Shown here: positions 59,743 to 64,000 of the stretch, in pieces
How positions within the stretch are numbered: position 1 is the first letter of the stretch
Layout of the letters: each line of letters starts with the position of its first letter
Assembly: GCF_037102585.1 (NCBI RefSeq)
Contig: NW_027043830.1
Span: 744,001-808,000, forward strand
DNA: 64,000 bases
Direction of reading: 5' to 3'
Source: Saccharomycopsis crataegensis
Taxonomy: Eukaryota > Ascomycota > Saccharomycetes > Ascoideales > Saccharomycopsidaceae
The notes under the pieces: generated by a model
The model's database searches: none
Told to the model about the DNA's origin: nothing
What the model saw: only the letters and a program-made list of their open reading frames with translations
Position numbers and translations under genes: made by a program

Positions 59743-60431
59743 TCTATTCCCATACAAGCCGTCAGTTTTTCGCTTCTGTTCTTTTAATAATATCCCCGTT
59801 AGAATCCTTGCTTTTTCTTTAGGACATTGGCTCAAACATTTCTTGTGTTTTCACGAATCGCTATTTTCTTTTGTTTCCTTTTCTTATTTGTATACTAGTT
59901 CATAGAATAAAATTTGCCCTTTTTTTGTGCTAATGATTATAATTTAGATTTATTCTATTCAACTTACTATTATTGGAAATATTGGTATCCCCTGTGGTCG
60001 ATCACTCTGGCGTCACTTATCTGGATCTTCTGATGACTTGGCAGCTTGAATAGCCTGTATTATTGCACCTTTGGTCTCCGCATTTAAGGAAAGTTCCATA
60101 TTTAGGAGAAACTATGTAATTTAAAATTGGAAGCGGTTGAATTTATTACAGTTGAAAAAGTATTAGGTTTAGCATATCACCCTCCCAAGGAGTCTACGAT
60201 TTTGATGATGGATAAGTGTTCGTTTCCCAGGTGCCTTAGTTTTGCATAACAATTGACATAATAAATTTTAATAAATTTTCTATAAATTTCTTATAGATTT
60301 CTTATATTTTTCTAAATAGAAGCCTCGATAATAGTTTTTTCTCTTCATATCACTACTGTTACTAGTATACACAAAACAAAAAGGGAAAAAAAAAAAAAAA
60401 ATTAATGACAGCGACATTTTTATTCAAATCT
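59743..60431. other. Convergent spacer GPI gene / MTR3
   Basis: 690 bp, AT-rich. The one item of note is a 28-codon ATG frame on the minus strand (60013-60099), listed separately. T-rich and AAATTTT-type stretches near 60260-60310 and an A-run at 60385-60402 mark the 3' ends. Confidence 0.55.
60013..60099 (-). CDS. Candidate micro-ORF of 28 codons
   Basis: ATG at 60099 to TGA at 60013 encodes MELSLNAETKGAIIQAIQAA followed by KSSEDPDK. The composition is balanced, with an amphipathic helix and a charged end, unlike the low-complexity frames around it. It could be a genuine small protein or the last exon of a spliced gene. A CATAG 3'-splice-like sequence lies just upstream, but I found no first exon. 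No family is recognised. Confidence 0.25.
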   Translation of the reverse strand: MELSLNAETKGAIIQAIQAAKSSEDPDK

Positions 60432-61316
60432 TCACATTGTACTAACCAAGAACCCATTCATATTGCTTCTGATTTCTCTCGCCATGGTATTACATCCATC
60501 AATGACTTTCTCAATCATTTCTCCATTGACACCTTCCTCGCTCTCAATCATTAGTCCAACAACAGTGTCTGTTACACTCATATAAGAGGCCACGGCCCTC
60601 ACTTCTTGACCGCCAACAGTTTTTCTCCCTTCATTTGAATACGATGGGTCGATAACCACGGTTTGGTCATCTGTTAATTTCGCTATTCCAGTAGATACCA
60701 TGTCCTTTAGTTCGATTCCTGAATCCACGAGAGCGAGAGATGTACAATTGGCACACCAAGTAATTAATGACAATAAGCTACTGTTGGTGTGTGAATCGTT
60801 AGTCAAGATATTTATAAACACCTCAATACTTGATTTAGGGTACTTTTCAAGTAGTATTGATGGCAAAAATGCAGTCTGAATGTAAGTAGAGAGTTTCTGT
60901 TCGACCAAAGAAAGTTGGGTTTTACCAATTTGGTTGGTGGTAACATATTCATCTTCTTTCGCTAGTTTCTGTTCTTCCTTCTCCTCCTTACTATGTGACA
61001 AATCTGAGCTAGTGAAGTTAGATAATTCTTCCAAATTATTGCTAACTTTCGTCATTACACTGAATGAAGCTGATGTAACTGATGAGCCTCTAATTGGTTT
61101 GGCGCCATACACCGATACAATAATTGTTGTATTATCAACCTCCAAAAAACATGACCCATTACAATTAGAAACAATCCCGGTCTTTATGAAGAAGTTCCTT
61201 ATCCCGCTATTAGTCTTCTCCTGTGGTGATTTGGTTGTTGATTGATTGTTAGGAGTTGGCGCAAATACTAATGGAAGAGCGCTTTCTGGCCCTGTGATTC
61301 TTCTTCTATCCGACAT
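60432..61316 (-). CDS. MTR3: Exosome core subunit Mtr3 (RNase PH family)
   Basis: 294 residues. It starts MSDRRRITGPESALPLVFAP, close to the yeast Mtr3 opening DRRRLLGPAAAKPMAF. It continues with TGIVSNCNGSCFLEVDNTTIIVSVYGAKPIRGS, against yeast GFIENCNGSALVE...ITAVYGPRSIRGS. The C-terminal half has the RNase PH-fold segment TNSSLLSLITWCANCTSLALVDSGIELKDMVSTGIA. Catalytic phosphate-binding residues are not expected, as in all yeast hexamer subunits. Role: structural ring subunit of the nuclear and cytoplasmic RNA exosome. An acidic Glu/Lys insertion lies in the middle. No CTG codon was seen. It diverges from the PWWP gene across 2.3 kb. Confidence 0.92.
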   Translation of the reverse strand: MSDRRRITGPESALPLVFAPTPNNQSTTKSPQEKTNSGIRNFFIKTGIVSNCNGSCFLEVDNTTIIVSVYGAKPIRGSSVTSASFSVMTKVSNNLEELSNFTSSDLSHSKEEKEEQKLAKEDEYVTTNQIGKTQLSLVEQKLSTYIQTAFLPSILLEKYPKSSIEVFINILTNDSHTNSSLLSLITWCANCTSLALVDSGIELKDMVSTGIAKLTDDQTVVIDPSYSNEGRKTVGGQEVRAVASYMSVTDTVVGLMIESEEGVNGEMIEKVIDGCNTMAREIRSNMNGFLVSTM

Positions 61317-61441
61317 AGTTAGCGAGCTGAATTAATATGACACGAAAGTGAAAAAAATCAATCTTAATAGATCTGTGAATATTGGTATGAGGATATCTTT
61401 TGCTTGGGAGTTGAGATTTGACATAAACCGATTCTTCAATA

Positions 61442-61447
61442 GATGAG
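61442..61447 (+). promoter_or_regulatory. PAC-type GATGAG upstream of MTR3
   Basis: GATGAG in ATAGATGAGATG, 126 bp upstream of the MTR3 start and followed by an A10-TT run. It is consistent with ribosome-biogenesis co-regulation of exosome subunits. Confidence 0.4.
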
Positions 61448-62167
61448 ATGAAAAAAAAAATTGATTTCTACTTGGTCATGTGTCTAACCCTCGGATGCAT
61501 ATTTTCTGTTATAAAATTGCATGTGACCTTGACCGATATGCGACCATCCATCGACCATCATATCAGGCAATACAAAGCCAGTCAATGAGGTTTGATCAAC
61601 CCTTCAGAAATGAAGTAACCTTCAGATTTATTATAGCTTCCGCGCCATCTTTCTCTGGAGGTTTTTTTCTGGAGCTTTGTAAATATTAATTCCCTAAGAT
61701 TGCGTATGTTGCTTTCGAACTATGTAAACCACTACAGAACATTTTCGAGAACTATTTCCTTTGCCATAACAAGAAGCCTGCTCTTTATTGCCTCAGTATT
61801 ACATAAAAACTCTATTAATTATATTGTCTCACTCTTCATATTTTCATTTATATATTATTCCTTATTATGTAAGAGACTAGTTCATATGTTCTCGAAATCA
61901 AGTTTGGGTTCAAGAATCCTTGGAATTATTTGTTTTTTTGTTAAAATTTCTAATATTATATGAATGTCCTTCAGTATGAGCTTCTTTTTTTTTTGTACTT
62001 TGTAAGATATTGAATAGCAAGATTTGTTAGCTCATAAATATAAAAGTGGAGAAAATAAAAAGAAGAAAAAAAGTTACCTACATGTACTTTGCAAATTATT
62101 TTGATGTATTAAATATTATACCACAAGCTTTATCAATATCTTAAAATATATAAAAGACATAAATAAC

Positions 62168-62178
62168 ATTTACATTTT
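62168..62178 (+). other. Match to ARS consensus (possible replication origin)
   Basis: ATTTACATTTT fits WTTTAYRTTTW at all 11 positions, inside a long AT-rich gene-free region. Chance matches are common in such DNA, and the ARS core differs between yeast lineages, so this is only a candidate. Confidence 0.2.
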
Positions 62179-63537
62179 TCAAGGTTCTTAAATACACTAA
62201 GATCTTAAAAATCGCGATACAATAACAGAATAAATTGTGAAATTATTAATAATTTCAGAAATCACACCTGCAGTTCAAGAAGTCTATATTAAACATCTCA
62301 ATTCAGCGTGGATACACGTATAGGCAATTCAATAGCTATAAATTATCTCTTGCTGATTTTTAAGACAGAGAGGAGGCTATTAGAAAAGTATCAGATTTTC
62401 TATCTTCTAGATCTAAATAGTATTTAATTTGACAATATCCTTTTCTGGAAATCGGATTGAATATTTGGAGCAAATGAAAATTACAGACAAATAATATTTA
62501 CTGAACATCAATATTTTCATACACATTCAAAGAAAATAATTAAAGACTTTGGCTAAAAAAACTTAACATGGTAGAGTTGGAAAATTACATTAAAACTTGA
62601 GGAGGAAAAAAAGAAGAAGAGAATGTGTTTATGATAGTAAATGCTCAAAAAAACTGGTGCCTTTGTAAAAAGAAAAAATTCTTCTTTGCTCAAAGATGAT
62701 AAATCGTACATATAAAATAATAGATAGTTGAATTATGACGCTACTATATCTGGTTTGCGATCAGGTCTTTAATTTTCGAGAAGATTCTTTTGACTTATTT
62801 TGAGGTGATTGCTACGGGATAGATCGAGAGACAAGTTTGGTTAACAAGTTTCAAGGGTTCACATGCAATAATGAAAATAAAAGTAACAATAATTTTTTTT
62901 AACCTGCAAAATTCAGATGCTTCTCAATATTATATAATATATATGTTTACTAGCTAGACTGTCGCGTAATGAACCTATGCAAATGGAATAACTACGTTCT
63001 AAATGACCAGATGTCTCTTTGAAAAAAAAAAAAAAAAGAAACAAATCAAAATCAGACAAAAGTAAACCCTAAGATGTTTGAATAAACGAAAAATTAAGTC
63101 TTATAAATGTGCTGAAAGGCAAAATTCCTTTAGTAGAATTGAATGTAGGAACAATAGTAAATTATGATCAACTTTTCGTAAGGAGGGTCCATGTCGCGTC
63201 ATTTATCAGAAAATTTCCAACTTTTCGTGAATAGGGCTCTTTAAAGATAATATATCGAGGAAGATGACCAATAATTCAAGACAGTAATCAACTGGTGTTT
63301 CCCCCATTGATACGATTCCAATTTAACAAGCTTTTTGATAAAAACTACGTAATACTTACAATAATAGTAGAAAAATTATAAATAATGACTCAGGCGGCTC
63401 GCCGAAAACTCATGCATTATATAAATATATATTCATTTAAAACGGATATTCAAAATAATCATATTACCACCATCATCAGTGAAGAACGGTTAATTTAGGG
63501 TGTCAATTCTTATCTCACTGTTGTTTTTCAGCTGCTG

Positions 63538-63543
63538 ACGCGT
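63538..63543. promoter_or_regulatory. MCB-type ACGCGT box upstream of the PWWP gene
   Basis: ACGCGT inside the palindrome GACGCGTC, 110 bp before the ATG at 63653. It suggests G1/S-phase expression of the gene, as an inference from the MBF consensus. Confidence 0.4.
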
Positions 63544-63652
63544 CGCACTTTCCCATATTTTTTTTATTTTTTTTTTTTTTTTTTCTTTCCGTATTTTTCA
63601 TACTTCAATTCCTTTCGCACAATATACTCAGCAACAATCTTTAAAAAGCAAA

Positions 63653-64000
63653 ATGAGCGAACTTAAACCTGGATCTATAGTTCTTACTAAAGTCAAGGGC
63701 TATCCAGCATGGCCTTCGATGATTCTACCAGATTCTCTTGCTCCAGCCAATATCCTTAACATAAAGCCAAAATCGTTAAAATCTAAAAAGCGATCAAGAA
63801 GGCTGGCCAACACAGCGGCCACGAACTCCAGCAACACAGCTGAAAACACAAATGATGATGGTATTTATTTGGTAAAGTTTTTTCATGACGATACCTATCA
63901 ATGGATTGGTGTCGACGACTTGCAGCTTTTGCCGGTCGATAACATTTCTGCATTCAAGCCAAAGAAAATGTCAAAAAATCTCGAGAAAGCCTTTGAAGCA
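63653..64000 (+). CDS. PWWP-domain chromatin protein, 3' end outside the window
   Basis: The first 116 codons are visible and open to the window end. The start MSELKPGSIVLTKVKGYPAWPSMILP is a PWWP-domain N-terminus (here PAWP). A basic, Ser/Thr/Asn-rich insertion (KSLKSKKRSRR..., about residues 42-74) separates it from the second part of the fold, IYLVKFFHDDTYQWIGVDDLQLL. Yeast PWWP proteins Ioc4 (Isw1b complex) and Pdp3 (NuA3b complex) bind H3K36me3 nucleosomes. The insertion in the PWWP recalls Ioc4, but the identity cannot be fixed from this fragment. One CTG codon falls in the insertion. Confidence 0.85.
   Translation, partial: MSELKPGSIVLTKVKGYPAWPSMILPDSLAPANILNIKPKSLKSKKRSRRLANTAATNSSNTAENTNDDGIYLVKFFHDDTYQWIGVDDLQLLPVDNISAFKPKKMSKNLEKAFEA

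Larger units (their letters stand above)
61317..63652. other. 2.3 kb very AT-rich divergent spacer MTR3 / PWWP gene
   Basis: Long gene-free stretch. From about 61690 to 63480 it is strongly AT-rich (visibly near 70%) and lacks long microsatellites, unlike the other spacers. It includes a perfect match to the S. cerevisiae ARS core (62168-62178), PAC GATGAG at 61442-61447 near MTR3, an AP-1/Gcn4-type ATGACTCAG at 63383-63391 and an MCB ACGCGT at 63538-63543 near the PWWP gene. No gene or tRNA was found. Confidence 0.5.

Noticed and set aside
1-64000. Transposons, LTR elements or virus-derived genes
   Set aside because: No reverse transcriptase, integrase, transposase, capsid or polymerase motifs were seen in any frame, and no long terminal repeats were noticed. 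Short solo repeats cannot be excluded by eye.

Overview
The window is nuclear DNA of a budding yeast (Saccharomycotina). The genes are compact and mostly intron-free. Nearly every protein has a clear Saccharomyces-type counterpart (JHD2, HNT2, ADO1, SFC1, PTR2, TRM10, TFB2, SEC13, ERD1, CDC24, RRP17, PGM2, RPL12, UTP17, CKA2, SLD7, TRF4/PAP2, FAR11, HSF1, MTR3). The two introns carry yeast-type GTATGT or GTAAGT donors and (TA)CTAAC-type branch points. CTG codons are scarce in conserved genes: I found none in PGM2, RPL12, SEC13, ADO1, PTR2 or SFC1 and two in CDC24. This fits, but does not prove, a lineage with a reassigned CUG codon. The species cannot be named from this window.

Layout. 0-9 kb: the 3' part of a short-chain dehydrogenase, the histone demethylase JHD2 and a large Zn2Cys6 regulator. 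9-16 kb: HNT2, adenosine kinase and a spliced Hap1-like Zn2Cys6 regulator. 16-23 kb: the succinate-fumarate carrier SFC1 and a peptide transporter, diverging from a 3.7 kb spacer packed with microsatellites and one GC-rich island. 23-36 kb: TRM10, TFB2, SEC13, a CLPTM1-family membrane protein, ERD1, CDC24 and RRP17. 36-49 kb: phosphoglucomutase, RPL12, UTP17, CKA2, a spliced SLD7 and the TRAMP poly(A) polymerase. 49-64 kb: FAR11, HSF1, a small GPI-type cell-wall protein, MTR3 and the start of a PWWP-domain protein, with two long gene-poor spacers.

Functional themes. Ribosome and RNA metabolism is well represented: TRM10, RRP17, RPL12, UTP17, TRF4 and MTR3. GATGAG (PAC-type) elements stand upstream of RRP17, UTP17, TRF4 and MTR3, and a poly-A/poly-T RRPE-like block is next to the one at UTP17. 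Secretory and ER functions are SEC13, ERD1, the CLPTM1-like protein and the GPI protein. Signalling and cell polarity are CDC24, CKA2 and FAR11. The transcription and chromatin genes are JHD2, TFB2, HSF1, two zinc-cluster regulators and the PWWP protein.

No tRNA, rRNA, CRISPR array, transposon or integrated virus was recognised. The intergenic DNA is unusually rich in long homopolymers and short tandem repeats. The observations most worth checking are the SLD7 gene model with a newly inferred first exon, the CLPTM1-family protein that lacks the usual multi-span C-terminus, the intron inside the Hap1-like zinc cluster, the hydrophobic leader of phosphoglucomutase, and the decoding of CUG.
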